Part shown: positions 36,049 through 47,287 of the stretch, piece after piece
How the letters are laid out: the number at the start of each line of letters is the position of its first letter
Position numbering within the stretch: position 1 is the first letter of the stretch
NCBI GenBank assembly: GCA_037903475.1
Contig: JBAJFG010000064.1
Span: 1,628,709-1,692,708 of the forward strand
Source of the DNA: Ancylostoma caninum
Lineage: Eukaryota; Nematoda; Chromadorea; Rhabditida; Ancylostomatidae
DNA: 64,000 nt
Direction of reading: 5' to 3'
The notes under the pieces: generated by a model
Told to the model about the DNA's origin: nothing
The model's input: only the letters and a program-made list of their open reading frames with translations
Database searches by the model: none
Position numbers and translations under genes: made by a program

Positions 36049-37500
36049 GGCTCCACTTAGCGACGTTATTTAGCAGTTTTTCGGTGTTACAACGACATCT
36101 TCAAGCTTAGAAAGAAAACAGTAATGATGATGACAGAATTCATCCAACGGACCGTCAGTAGCAAATGAGTCTGTAGGACACCGATATCTTACGACATCAA
36201 CCTAAATGCTTTAAGCAGCTCGTTGCTGATCTCAGGTGTTCTTCTTTCTATTTCCACTGCTTCCATCATCTTCCTTTTCAATGGATTTTTCCAAAAGCCG
36301 CAAATTCTGACGGGCGCTGCTGGGCATAGACGAGGATACGATGTCCATAGGAACTGTACAAGAGAGGTTGTGAAGTGCTCTCAAGGGTTCGTCATTGCGT
36401 TTGTCGAGCAGCCGCGGAGCTCCATCTCTGCCCTTCTGTCCACATCCTTGGCGAGTGATGTGATAGAGAGTTCCTCGCAGCTCGCAAATTTTAGGTTCCT
36501 TGCATTATCTACAGTCTGGAGTTTTGCACTTTTCCTCAGATTGGCTTGACGATATTAAGAAGTGTTTGAGATTCGGCCGTCGATTGAGCATCAACGGAGC
36601 CTTTCACATTCTTATACGCTTGGCTTGAAGTGAGGTCGACATTCATGGTGTAACATGTTGATAGGCAACAGACATTGAACCTGCAAAGACGACATCAGTG
36701 GACCTCCTATGATTCAAAAATGATTCTAGCTGTAACATTTTTTCGATGCGACCTAGGAAGACAATGGCTGGTTAGCAATGAAGCGAGCCGCAGACCCATG
36801 GATAGATCTGTTATTTGTGTGTAGGACCACTTATCAAGTCTGGAATCATTACATGCTAGCGTGGCGAGAAGAAGTTGCTCGAACTTGCTTATTGTTAGCT
36901 CGAGAACATTTCCACCCACACCCCCCCCCCCCCACCCCTCACCGGTGTTTCAGAAGCAGTGACTTGGCACTCACATCGAATATTCGTCATGAGAAGCCCA
37001 CTTAGCTAGCTGATTTGAGCTTTTGACGTCACTCCACCACTGGAATGGACTCCTCCACGTTGACTTCATGGAATAGCTTCTAAATATTGTCAGCAATGGT
37101 GACAGTTTAACCAACAGCTCATTCGATAGCTTGGCCCTCTGCAGCATGAGACCATAATTTTTGTTTTGATGCTGTTCACCCCGGTCGTATCTGGATTGAA
37201 GACGCTATCAATTTTGTGTGTTTTATCAAAGAGCATCGTATCGGGACAACAGGTGAGGCGACCAGAAATCGTCTAACACCTTTCGCATCCACCTTCGAAA
37301 CGAGAATCGAGCTCGCAATCGTTCTCAAATGTTGGGAAAGGGTATCGGATGTCTGTCTTTATTCTCTCCGCATACCATTGCGTCCGTTACAGCCCTTCTC
37401 GTAGATTCTTCCATACCTTCCATTGTCACGGAGAAATCTCGGAATTTGTCACCAACTGTATACTTCGGCTGATTTTCGACTCAGCCTGCCGCAGTCATAT
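36049..37500 (-). pseudogene. Second Penelope-like element relic (PLE 2), heavily decayed
   Basis: On the minus strand, blocks of the same protein as PLE 1 appear in the expected order with many stops and frameshifts: near 37,430-37,470 a DKGG-like GDKFRDFSV; near 37,210-37,240 SLIKHTKL (ALVKTHKI in PLE 1); near 37,110-37,170 IMVSCCRGPSYR (IISSCGGPSDR); near 36,790-36,900 LLLATLACN and LSMGLRLA (motif B); and near 36,400-36,520 the GIY-YIG segment with CKTPDCR, KICELRGTLYHIT and LRALHN. At the 3' side (36,070-36,100) is a terminal motif, GAAGATG...CACCGAAA, related to the PLE 1 hammerhead-like core. No clean ends were found. Confidence 0.85.
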
Positions 37501-37946
37501 TACAGACGTGTGTTTATGAATGGGATTTGGTAACGATGGAGAGATTGCTTGAGAAGAGGTCATTTTGATTTCCAGGTATGGATAATTCTTGGAACAATAA
37601 TGCTGCCTCAAAGGGCATTGGTAACACTTAAAGGCAGCACTCACGAAAAACTTTGTCACTCTGGTTTCAGAGCGATCTTGGGTTTCTGACTATGTGGAGC
37701 ATGAATAACGCGGTCAATTTTTTTCAGAACTCATGTTAAAATAGTTTTTGAATGCTTCCAATTTGCTGCATTATAGCAACTCGGCCGAGTTACGCTGGTG
37801 GAATAGATCAAGGAAGTCGATGACGCTGCCTTTATTGTCAACGAATTTTTCGGCGCTTTCCCGATTTTGAATGTTGGTAAATACGGGCACGAAATCGATG
37901 ATTCGGCAAGTAATGTATATCATTGGCTCCAGCTAATCCTGCTAAA
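37501..37946. other. Non-coding stretch, possibly the 5' remainder of PLE 2
   Basis: No independent gene seen. It sits where the N-terminal part of PLE 2 would be, but I could not align it. Confidence 0.35.
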
Positions 37947-38016
37947 TTATCTAGGACGATCGAAGCAAATCCGAGCCTCAGTTATCTAGGACGATCGAAG
38001 CAAATCCGAGCCTCAG
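37947..38016. repeat. Perfect 35-bp tandem duplication
   Basis: The unit starting TTATCTAGGACGATCGAAGC occurs twice head to tail (37,947-37,981 and 37,982-38,016) without a mismatch, indicating a recent duplication. Confidence 0.95.
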
Positions 38017-39607
38017 TACAGTCGAGCAGCATTTCATAGGTTTGACCTGAGGTCAAAGCTTCTAACACATACTTGATTCGATCTGAGTTAACTATTTTTT
38101 GTTTTGTAAAGTTTTTTTTGATGAGGTGAGTCTAGAGAAATGTGAGGATTCTGTTGAGACTTAAGTCAAAGCGAAGTTTTTCGAAAATCGCGCATCTCAG
38201 AGTTGTGATCCGTGCAAAGATTTTCTATGCAAAAAGACAGTCGTAACCGATGGTTAGGAAATTGAAGTTTTAAATGGGCAACAAGCAAACTAGCTTATAT
38301 TACTATCAACAAGTTTGATTTCTCACTCTACATCTTTGAATTTTCAAGCTATTCACAAGCATTAAAGGTTTCATCGTGAAGCTTCACTGAATCCCCTCAA
38401 TATCCTCTTATATAATACGTATAAAAACATATCTCTTCACAGCTCGGCACCCCTATAGAAGAAATTTTTTCTCTGAATTCTTTCGAGGGAGTGTGATGAG
38501 ATCCAGGTCTAGCGGGGCCTTATTTTCTACAACCGACCTCGTGCGAAATTGAGGTCACTCTAACAATATGACGCCTTCAATATGAGCCGACTTCCTCCGT
38601 GTTTCCGACATACGGAACTGAGGAAAGCTTACGCGAATACTGGTTATTCAAGCAAGTAACACCCCAGGGTCATACTTTCGTTAATTAGGACCACGCAGAT
38701 GTGGTCACATCTTTACTAAAGCACACTAGCAGCGGTGTACAGCACCTATGATTCTCGCAGCGAGCCGAAAGCATAGAAGCGATAGATTCAAACATTTTGA
38801 GTCTTAAGTAGGTGAAAGATTTCCAATAGAACGTCATAGTTACAACTCTCTATGTCAATATGCATGTATATCCTACGTACTTCGAGCGAAGAGTGCCACA
38901 AAGCAGCTTCACTTCCTGGCTTAGGACTCCGATAGGTACACAGCCAGAATACTGATGAAGATAGAATCAATGAGTGCTTTATGGATTTCAGTGAGGTGTT
39001 CTACTGAAAAGAGATTCATCATAGTTTCTCTGAAAAGCTTATTAATGATGCTCCAGTGGCTTCTCCGATTAATACAGCAGCATAAATGCTAATTACGCAT
39101 GAATAAACACCCTTGATTGGAGCATGTACCTGTGAAGGATTTCTGTTGGATAACATTAAACCAAGATCCACCACCAGTCAATATACAGCCAGAAGTAATT
39201 GATTTAAATCATCATAACGAGCCTTGGAGCACATTGGATACTACTTACACATGAATTCAAAGGAAGTCAAACGTCAAGAAGGGGTCGAATAACAAACATC
39301 ACTTTTTAGAACGAAACTTTACACCAAACTTGAGTATAGTATGATATAAGCTGTTCTTCATAGTCCACTGTCGACTCAACTTTTGCCTTCCGCTGGATTC
39401 CTCCAGCTTTATTAATCGTAATTCTTTGTTATGAGTGAAGATGCTTGAGATTACTGCGAGTAAGTTTTCGTTCTTTCTAAAAATGAACGAAGTATCAGAA
39501 AAGATGCAGAACAACGCGGAAAAACTCATTTCGTGTACGCCATGGAATTAGGTCTTCTCAAATGTTGCCAGAAATTTGTAGCGGGAAGCAGAGCAAGGCA
39601 GGATTCT
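38017..39607. other. Non-coding stretch, no gene recognised
   Basis: AT-rich, short frames only, no repeat arms noted. Confidence 0.4.
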
Positions 39608-39849
39608 TTCACACTTTGCGGACCACGTGATGCACATGGTGCACCACGACTATTCGTCCCATTTTGAGGACGCGGTGGACTTAGTACCTCATGTTATGTT
39701 TTCATGTTGAGAATTGCACTCATTCTCGGTGCCTCTTTTTCAGGACTGCATTACTAAATAGAGAAAAAAACAACGAATCAAATTGATGCGAAAGGAGCTG
39801 GAGCATTGATTTGCTACCTATGCAAAAATAGGCTCGGTCCGCAATGTGT
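39608..39849. mobile_element. Probable TTAA-type MITE, same family as 23,571
   Basis: The left edge TTTCACACTTTGCGGACCAC and right edge GGTCCGCAATGTGTTAAA are inverted copies. The length (about 242 bp) matches the TTAA MITE at 23,571-23,814 and the ends share the TTAACACATTG pattern. The left TTAA is mutated. GTGATGCACATGGTGCACCAC near the left end recalls the palindromes at 16.9 and 17.3 kb. Confidence 0.5.
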
Positions 39850-42800
39850 TAAAGTTTGAAGGCAGGGTTTTGGTAAGCCAAAATATGTGGCATAGGTGCC
39901 ACTGTAACAAATTTCTTCAGTGGCTTCATAGTGACTGAGCATTTTCATGTATAAGCAGATGAGCACACTGACGGGAACGCACAAGAGAAGATAAAGCTAG
40001 AAAGTGTAGCTAGTCCCGCTGAAGCTAATCCTCTTCATAGGCCAATGTCATGGCGACCATAAGGCCAGAACACAAGCGATGGAAAGCAAAGAGAAAATGC
40101 GAATCCCTCGTTTCTCTCCAGGAGAGCGAGACAGATTTTCGGTGGAAATGTCTTTGCTCAGTGAACGAGACGTGGTGTTTTGCTTCATGGAATATATAGC
40201 GCTAATAATAATCAACAGATAGAAAGGAGAGCTGAGATTTCTCAAGCAGCTACATGCATATGTAAACGCTTACTTTCTCCTCAGTTATCGGTTTTTCGCT
40301 CGTTTACAATCCTACAGCTGTGCCTTTAACTTTCAATTAGTCGAGCATGAAACTAAAAATTTGCGGATTTTCGCTTTAGAGTACTACTGCCCTACCTTCA
40401 CCCTTCGTGAAGACTATGGATGGTGATAATGCTGGCAATCGAGTGGCACTTCACACGTAACAGTGCATTCTAGGGAACGCGCTTCTCAGAACCTTATTAG
40501 ACCTGGGCGGATTAGAATCCGAAAAGAAGTCTGTATCAGGAATTGGAGCTGGAGCTCGAGTTAGCCTTGAATTCAGCTCCTGTATTCGCTTTACGCTTTC
40601 TAGTGCGTTTTACCAGGAAAGACAGTCGATGAGAAATGGGGGACAAATAACTTGCTGGAGAATGCGGCACTCGACGAGTTAACAGAACACAATACGGATG
40701 CCTGTTCTTCCGTGCACAGAACGCAGATGACTCTAAGCTATAACGGAGCAAATAAAAGGTGGCCATTAAGTTCATGAGGGCCAGTGAGTCACCAGAAGTC
40801 AAATTAGGTCAGATTATAGGAATTGGTTTGATAGTCCAATTTCTGGTAATAATAGTAATTATCTACAATTCTCACCAGAAGTTGGCCTGTCAAAACGAGA
40901 AGCTTGGTAACGATTGGTTGGGCTAACCCAGCATTTGCGGTTTTGCAATATTGTTGTAACAACAACACCACGTTGTTTAGAATACCTCATCCGTACGAAT
41001 CTGGAATCTGGAAATCTGAGCGGGAATTTCACACCTCCTCATCGGCCAGACTATCTCCTAACAACCTCATCAGTGATCGCAGGAGCAGGCAGGAATTACA
41101 GGAAGTCACAATCGCATCTCACATGGTATCCAGCAATTGACTCTGCCATCTTTTCTAGGCCTGAACCCTTCGCTCTTCGCTACAGAAACCAACTGAGTAG
41201 GCACGGTTGGAGCCAACTAATAGGTTCTCAGTAGTTATTACAGTGCTAAATGTAAACCATCCTGAACACCTTAATAGTCAAATCGGTGTTTTGGGACCAA
41301 CTTTGTTTGACCGTAAACGAGTTCCCGCTTACTATCATATGTATTTGAGTTATTAATGTTAAAGCAAGGTAAACATTATCGCGTTTTAGTAGTACTATCT
41401 CCTGGTAATAACCTGTGGTATTAGCATCATCTGTACTTATTTCCCGACTATTTCCAGAAGTTACTCTCACGAGCGAGATGGAACTACTAATACGAGCAGT
41501 GCCATCACTACCTATATAAGCTGCTTTACATTCTAATAGGCATCTCCGTACACGCCGATTGGAAACATATGATAGCCAGGCAAATTACCGGAGATGAGAT
41601 CTTTCTTCTGCGGAATATGTACCTCGTACAAGAGCGTAAAACAGCGTCTGCAAAAACATGTGAATATTCGATATTCGAAGAATAAATAGTTGCGTGTGCT
41701 CAAATCCTGGTAGAATCTGAAGACTTTGCGTTCACAGCTATTTTACTTTTCCCCGTATTGCGAGAGACTACTTCATGAAAATCATTGGGAGGGACGCTAA
41801 TCAACGCTTCAAGATAGTCATCTCGACCTAACAAGCTGAAGAATGAAGAGTATCATAATTCCGAAATGAGACAACCTCTCAATATGAAGTCGAGGACTCT
41901 GATATCGAATTCGTTCCCCGATTCTGTGACAATGCATTATGGAAAAATTATGGTTGCGTACTGTACAGCTTTTGCCACTCACCTATGTACCACAGCCTTT
42001 GAACATGCATTACTGTAAAAATGGACAACGACTTAGTGATCACTACCCGAAATGACTCTGCTCACAGACGTCAGCGAAAGAAAAAGACAAGGACTACGAA
42101 CAGGGTGACCCAAAGTCTGGCTTATTTTCAAAAGTTGCCGAAACTAAATTTAATAATGAAGAATAACCAAATCATAACAGCGGTTGCAAGAAGGGGCTTG
42201 TACCAAAGAACTGCTGATAAGATTCCAGAAATTTTTCCCTTGTTGGTGCCATAACAATGTAAATGTTCATACAGCAGAGTTGCGAATCGATATCGACACC
42301 CGTCATCAATTTTCTCTCCAGTTTTCTCCAAGGGGATCATCAGAGGTCAAACCTAGATGCAAGAACTAGTGGGACGTTTCAGGATCCCTGCAAAGATTCG
42401 AATTAGTGCTCTTAGTAGGTCAGTTATATATCTGTGCTGCGGTGGGTCCGCGATGAATTCTTTCATAACATTTTTAATGTGTGCACTTGATATCCCTCTT
42501 CACACACATCGTTCGGTACCGTAGTGGATTTGACGATGTGGAAGCACTTCATCTCCTGCTGTCTCTGTGCATTAGATTTTAGCGTTGATCCTAACTGCAA
42601 GTCTGAAAAAAATCCAGGGCTACCCACGGGTGCGGCAAAAGTCTTTGGACAAGAATAATCCCTCGATGAAAACATACGGAAGATCAACCTCGAAAAATTA
42701 ATGGTGATATCATTGACCGCGTTGACAGCGTGCGCCTGCGTCTCCCTCGCTCCTCTCTTTTTTTTTACAACCTTGTGTAAATTTTCCGCCTTCACCTTTC

Positions 42801-43050
42801 CCCCACCTCATCCTTCGTTTTACCCCAAGCTCTAGCGTTCCCAAGAATCTCTAGCTTCTGTGCCCAGTTTCTTGCTGTTCTACGCCTCTTACTTCTTTTC
42901 TGGATTACCCGGATTTTCTTATCAATTTTTTCTACCAATCGACGCTCTTTCGATCTACTATGGTCCAACTGAGAGAATGATGTGCTAAAAACAAGTCTGC
43001 TCAGTTAAACATTGGAAACTGTTCTAGAGGAAATTCCTCTGTATCTGTCA
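39850..43050. other. Non-coding stretch, no gene recognised
   Basis: Short frames only; those at 40,914-41,234 and 42,463-42,795 show no domain. The last few hundred bases may be the upstream part of the LINE relic that follows, but I could not align them. Confidence 0.4.
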
Positions 43051-44285
43051 TAAGTGCAGCCCCTCGCCATTTTGTTCATTATAACGTCCTCTAATGCCCA
43101 ACTTTTAAGCACCATAATTACCCTTAGTAAAGATCCAGAGATTGAAAAAATGGTGAATGTTCTTGACGCGAGGATTAATAAGGGTTTTTCAGACTACGTT
43201 GAGAATGACAAGAGGGGTAGGAGTTTAGTGATCTCTGGCCTTCTTGAAGCACCTGTTGTGCTCCGCACAATGAACTGCAGGATCTCGACCACAAAGTGGG
43301 TTCGATTTTAGGTATGCAAGTGGAATTTAGGCCAGTCGAGTGTGTCGCATGGGACGGATAGTGAACGATCGTCCAAGGCTCGTAAAAGAGATAACATTGG
43401 ATCAAAACACTTGCAAATTCGCATCGTTTACGAACCTCTTCGTTTCTCAGCGTGTTCGTGCGCAGGAGTTTGACTGTGGAGGAACGTCGGAATTCGCGCT
43501 TCGGAGGAAGCCAAGGAGCGGAACAGAAAGGTCAACGAGCGCACGTGGGTTGTCTATCGCGGCGAGCTTAGGAAAATCTATGAACCTGCCAAATCTTAAC
43601 AACCCAAAAACACGTAATCAGCCTCGGCCATCAGCCCGGCCTTAGAAAGGTGGAGTGGTTTCTTATTAACGCGAGCAGTCTTGCGAACAAAATTCAGTTC
43701 TTACTAATAATTTGCATTTCTTACTTACATCACAAGACCCTAACTTAGTATGTATTACGGAAACTTGCCTCTCACCAAAAATTTCTGATTCTGAGATTCT
43801 TGCCGCACTACCTTACTCTGTTTGGGTTTGATAGGAAAGGAAAAGGAGGGATGTTTGTTGCATTGCTAGGGGAACCCTCTCTTTACAAAGTCACGACATT
43901 CCTCAATCTTAAAGTCGATATGCTATGTCTTGATTCCATTTCTTCTATCTATTCTCTGGATTTTCGCTTAGTACTGGTTTATCGCCCACTTAATGGCAGA
44001 CTAAACGACTATGTATATGCTTTTGATTTATGCTCGTAGAGACCTGAGTTCTCTAACTAAACCTTTGCTTTTGCTTGGCCATCTTAATATTGAAATTAAC
44101 TATCTAGAACACTCCAAACAATTTGATATCCGCTAAATCTTTATCGAGACTTGTGGCATGATTCAACACATCCACTCTCCTACACGTGAGAATTCAATTC
44201 TGGACATTATGTTGTGCTCTGAACCAATAATTCAAGGAATCTCCATCCTAGCACCACTTCACTTCTGATTACAATCATATCATAA
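43051..44285 (+). pseudogene. CR1-like LINE relic (ORF1 end plus start of the APE endonuclease)
   Basis: In plus-strand order, across shifting frames: DKRGRSLVISGLLEAP, then RPRLVKEITL, VFVRRSLTVEERR, EEAKERNRKVNERTWVVYRG, INASSLANKI, LVCITETCLSPKISDSEI, LLLGHLNIEINYLE, and SPTRENSILDIMLCSEPI. This is the layout of nematode CR1-type LINEs: an ORF1-like protein and then an apurinic-type endonuclease with the VCITET, GHLN and LDI blocks. No RT is present; the copy breaks off before the minisatellite. Multiple frameshifts and stops. Confidence 0.75.
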
Positions 44286-44429
44286 TATAACGAATGGGAA
44301 CTCGCCCATTCAAAAATCCGCACCTTTTCGCGGCGGGACTCGTGGGAAAGTGCAGAGCGCGGTCCTATGATTCAATGGGCGTACTGTGAAGCAATAGTTT
44401 CTCTACATCCAATCCGTTGAACTTTTCAG

Positions 44430-45870
44430 AGGTTTGTTCATTTTCCAAGGCTGGAGGGAACCCGCGTCTAATAACTCCTTCAAGGAGGGGCTCCTCCGAA
44501 TTGAGGAGGTCGCAGGGAACCCGCGTCAAGGGGGAACCCGCGTCTCTTGGGGGTTTCGAGGACGGGATCCACCGATTTGAGGAGGTCGTAGGGAACCCAT
44601 GTCGCTTAGGGATTTCGGAGATGGGATCCTCCACGTTGAAAAGGCTGGAGGGAACCCGCGTCTCATAACTACTTCAAGGAGGGGATCCTCCGAGTTGAGG
44701 AGGTCGTAGGGAACCCGCGTCGCTTAGGGGTTTCGAGGAGAGGATCCTCCGAGTTGAGGAGGTCGCAGGGAACCCGCGTCCTTCGGGGATTCCGAGGAGG
44801 GGATGCTCCGAGTTTATGAGCTCGGGTGAACCCGCGTTTCTTGGAGGTTTCGAGGAGGGGATCCTCCGAGTCGAGGGGGTCGTAGGGAACCCGCGTCTCA
44901 TAGCTACTTCAAGAGGGGGATCCTCCGAATTAAGGAGGCCGTAGGGAACCCGCGTCTCATAACTCCTTCAAGGAGGGGATCCTCCGAGTTGAGGAGGTCG
45001 TAGGGAACCCGCGTCGCTTAGGGGTTTCGAGGAGGGGATCCTCCGATTTGAGGAGGTCGTAGGGAACCCATGTCGCCTAGGGATTTCGGAGATGGGATCC
45101 TCCACGTTGAAAAGGCTGGAGGGTACCCGCGTCTCATAACTACTTCAAGGAGGGGATCCTCCGAATTGAGGAGGTCGCAGGGAACCAGCGTCGCTTAGAG
45201 GGTTCGAGGAGGGATCCTCCGAGTCGAGGAGGTCGTAGGGAACCCGCGTCCTTCGGGGATTCCTAGGAGGGGATGCTCCGAGTTTATGAGCTCAGGGGAA
45301 CCCGCGTTTCTTGGAGGTTTCGAGGAGGGGATCCACCGATTTGAGGAGGTCGTAGGGAACCCGCGTCGCTTAGGGGTTTCGAGGGGGGAGGACCCACCGA
45401 TTTGAGGAGGTCGTAGGGAACCCGCGTCGCTTAGGAATTATGGAGATGGGATCCTCCACGTTGAAAAGGCTGGAGGGAACCCGCGTCTCATAACTCCTTC
45501 AAGGAGGGGATCCTCCGAATTGAGGGGGTAGTAGGGAACCCTCATCTTATAGCTACTTCGAGGAGGGGATCTTTGAGTTGGGAAGGCTGGACGGAAACCG
45601 CGGCGCATAGGGATTACGCAGAGGGAATCCTCCGGGTTGAAGAGGTCGCAGGGAACCCACGTCGCTTGCGAATTTCGGAGAGGGGATCTCTGAGTTGAGG
45701 AGGTCGTAGGGAACCCGCATCTTGTGACTACTTCAAGGAGGGAATCCTCCAAATTGAAAAGCATGAAGAGAACTGGCGGCGCATAGGGATTTCGAGGATG
45801 GGATCCTCGAAATTGGGGAGCTTCGAGAGAGCCTACAACCCTTAGGGATTTCGAGGAGAAATAGTGAAGA
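44430..45870. repeat. Minisatellite A, 59-bp unit, about 24 copies
   Basis: The unit starts GGGAACCCGCGTC and contains GAGGAGGGGATCCTCCGA; successive GGGAACCC starts fall at 44,650, 44,709 and 44,768, a 59-bp period. Units vary at the middle (CGCTTAGGGGTTTCG, CTCATAACTCCTTCA, CCTTCGGGGATTC), giving recognisable unit classes that recur in blocks. One unit near 44,525 is truncated. Open frames across it on either strand are artefacts of the repeat. Confidence 0.95.
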
Positions 45871-45957
45871 GAAATGGTAACACAAGTCTATGGACTTATT
45901 TAATAATAGTCCATAATCCAAGGACAATAATCCCACTGGTTACGGGACAGCTATGAG

Positions 45958-45962
45958 GGGTT
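45958..45962. repeat. BEL element target-site duplication, left
   Basis: GGGTT, repeated at 56,490-56,494 just after the right LTR. Five bases is the usual BEL/Pao duplication length. Confidence 0.9.
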
Positions 45963-46345
45963 TGTCGCGATGCGATCGCTCCTGCCCACAGGGAGGCCAG
46001 AGCAACGTACCCGCGGTGTGCCAAGGGCGGATGTGATCTCCATTTTGATCACATCCGCGCCTTATCGGCATCGTGGCACCGCCTTCAGGCGGTCACTTTT
46101 CTTTCGTGCGATCGTCCCGCCACCAGGGCGGATGTTCTTTTGCTTTTTTTGTGACCTAACCGATCCCGCCACGAGCCCTAAGGCTTTATAACTAATACAT
46201 TCTGGCTCATCGCGGGGCCCTAACCTCTTTTGATTTTTTTCTGCTAATACATCTCGCCAGCCACAATCTAACCCAGCCCTCTTTTATTCCTACCATGAGA
46301 AGCTTTAACCTCGTTAGTTTAGTTAAATGTGATTACCTCAAAAAC

Positions 46346-46351
46346 AATAAA
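46346..46351 (+). promoter_or_regulatory. Polyadenylation signal AATAAA in the LTR
   Basis: AATAAA here and at 56,364-56,369 in the 3' LTR. The 3' copy would serve element transcripts; assignment rests on sequence and position only. Confidence 0.5.
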
Positions 46352-46449
46352 CGTTATTAGATTTTCTCATGTCCTTTTTTTGTGCTCATCCGGTTCACTC
46401 CCCGTGTTACTTGAATCGTGTGTTCGCTCGTCCGTGCGGGTGTCGTAGG

Positions 46450-46455
46450 GTAAGA
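46450..46455 (+). other. Candidate 5'-leader splice donor
   Basis: TAGG followed by GTAAGA near the end of the 5' LTR. A TTACAG acceptor ending at 47,286 lies one base before the gag ATG at 47,288, so an 837-nt leader intron is possible. Inference from splice consensus only. Confidence 0.4.
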
Positions 46456-46471
46456 CCCGGGTAGCGCAACA

Positions 46472-46486
46472 TGGTGCATCGGCCGG
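46472..46486 (+). promoter_or_regulatory. Primer-binding site, tRNA-Gly
   Basis: TGGTGCATCGGCCGG begins immediately after the LTR CA. It is the exact complement of the 3' end of conserved animal tRNA-Gly(GCC), which ends CCGGCCGATGCACCA once CCA is added. This primes minus-strand synthesis. Confidence 0.9.
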
Positions 46487-47287
46487 TGGCATCATGTTGC
46501 ATGGTGCCCATCGACCGATCGATAACGGTCACTGCCCAACGCCACCCCGCAAGGCGCACGTAAAGACCATAGTACTACATTAGGGAGGTCACTACTAATA
46601 CATTGATGAAACCAACCAGGGTGCGAAGCAGGGCCTCCGCACTGGACGCACTAGTCCGGCTGGACTGTGGCAACCAGCCAGATTAGTCGCCCTTCCGGAA
46701 GTGCGCTTGGCACCTGCAATACCTGGGTAGTCGATGCTAGAGGGGGAGTACACCGCACTGGTTAGAGCCGGCGCCTTAAATCATAGGGACCTTGCGCTCC
46801 GTATCCGCTGTCCCAGCCCCCGTGGGATGAGGCGCCCACGTGGGGTGGTAAACGCCGTCCTAAGCGAAAGGAAAGCATACCAGGCATATGCCGCTAGTTA
46901 GTGCGTAACTCGGTTCACACCTAGTTCGAAGCTTCGTCATCCCAACAGCTTGGAGTTGGCCACCAGGTGGGTTGGGCTAGGTTCTCTATATGGGACGAGT
47001 ATGCTTGCTCGACGCTAGCTAACGCTATCGGAAAGCCACCCTTCCCCCAGTACGGTGTGCGCTTCACTCTGCATTAGATCATCTGTTTCAAGCAGTGTTT
47101 AGTAAAATGACTCCCTAATTTTTACTTAATCTTCTACTGCATTAAAGTCCTACTTCATGTCGAACACACATTCACCTATTAACTCCATTCACTTACTTTT
47201 CCTTTTTTGATGCCTCTTTTTTGCTGTTTCGTTCTTGGTGTTTCCTATAAGGAACACCACGCGTATAACCTAATAACACCTTACAGA
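46487..47287 (+). other. BEL untranslated leader
   Basis: About 800 nt with no ORF of note, between the primer site and the gag start. It contains octamers at 46,573, 46,596 and 47,135, and ends with the TTACAG acceptor-like sequence. Packaging or dimerisation signals would be expected here, but none can be named. Confidence 0.6.

Larger units (their letters stand above)
45963..46471 (+). repeat. BEL 5' LTR
   Basis: Starts TGTCGCGATG, ends GTAGCGCAACA. It contains a perfect hairpin CGGATGTGATC/GATCACATCCG (around 46,029-46,059), a CCGCC/GGCGG hairpin, a TATA-like TTTATAACT just before a TAATACAT octamer (46,193), a second octamer at 46,245, an AATAAA at 46,346-46,351, and a splice-donor-like TAGG then GTAAGA at 46,450. 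Confidence 0.95.

Noticed and set aside
44430..45870. CRISPR-like array
   Set aside because: Units are contiguous degenerate tandem repeats with no unique spacers, in a eukaryotic context.
44365..45936. Several short ORFs on both strands across minisatellite A
   Set aside because: Repeat-driven open frames with no domain; they change with each unit variant.
47207..47287. Longer gag N-terminus from the upstream ATG at 47,210
   Set aside because: The ATG at 47,288 directly follows a TTACAG acceptor-like site and begins a more typical gag start; the upstream part is probably leader.
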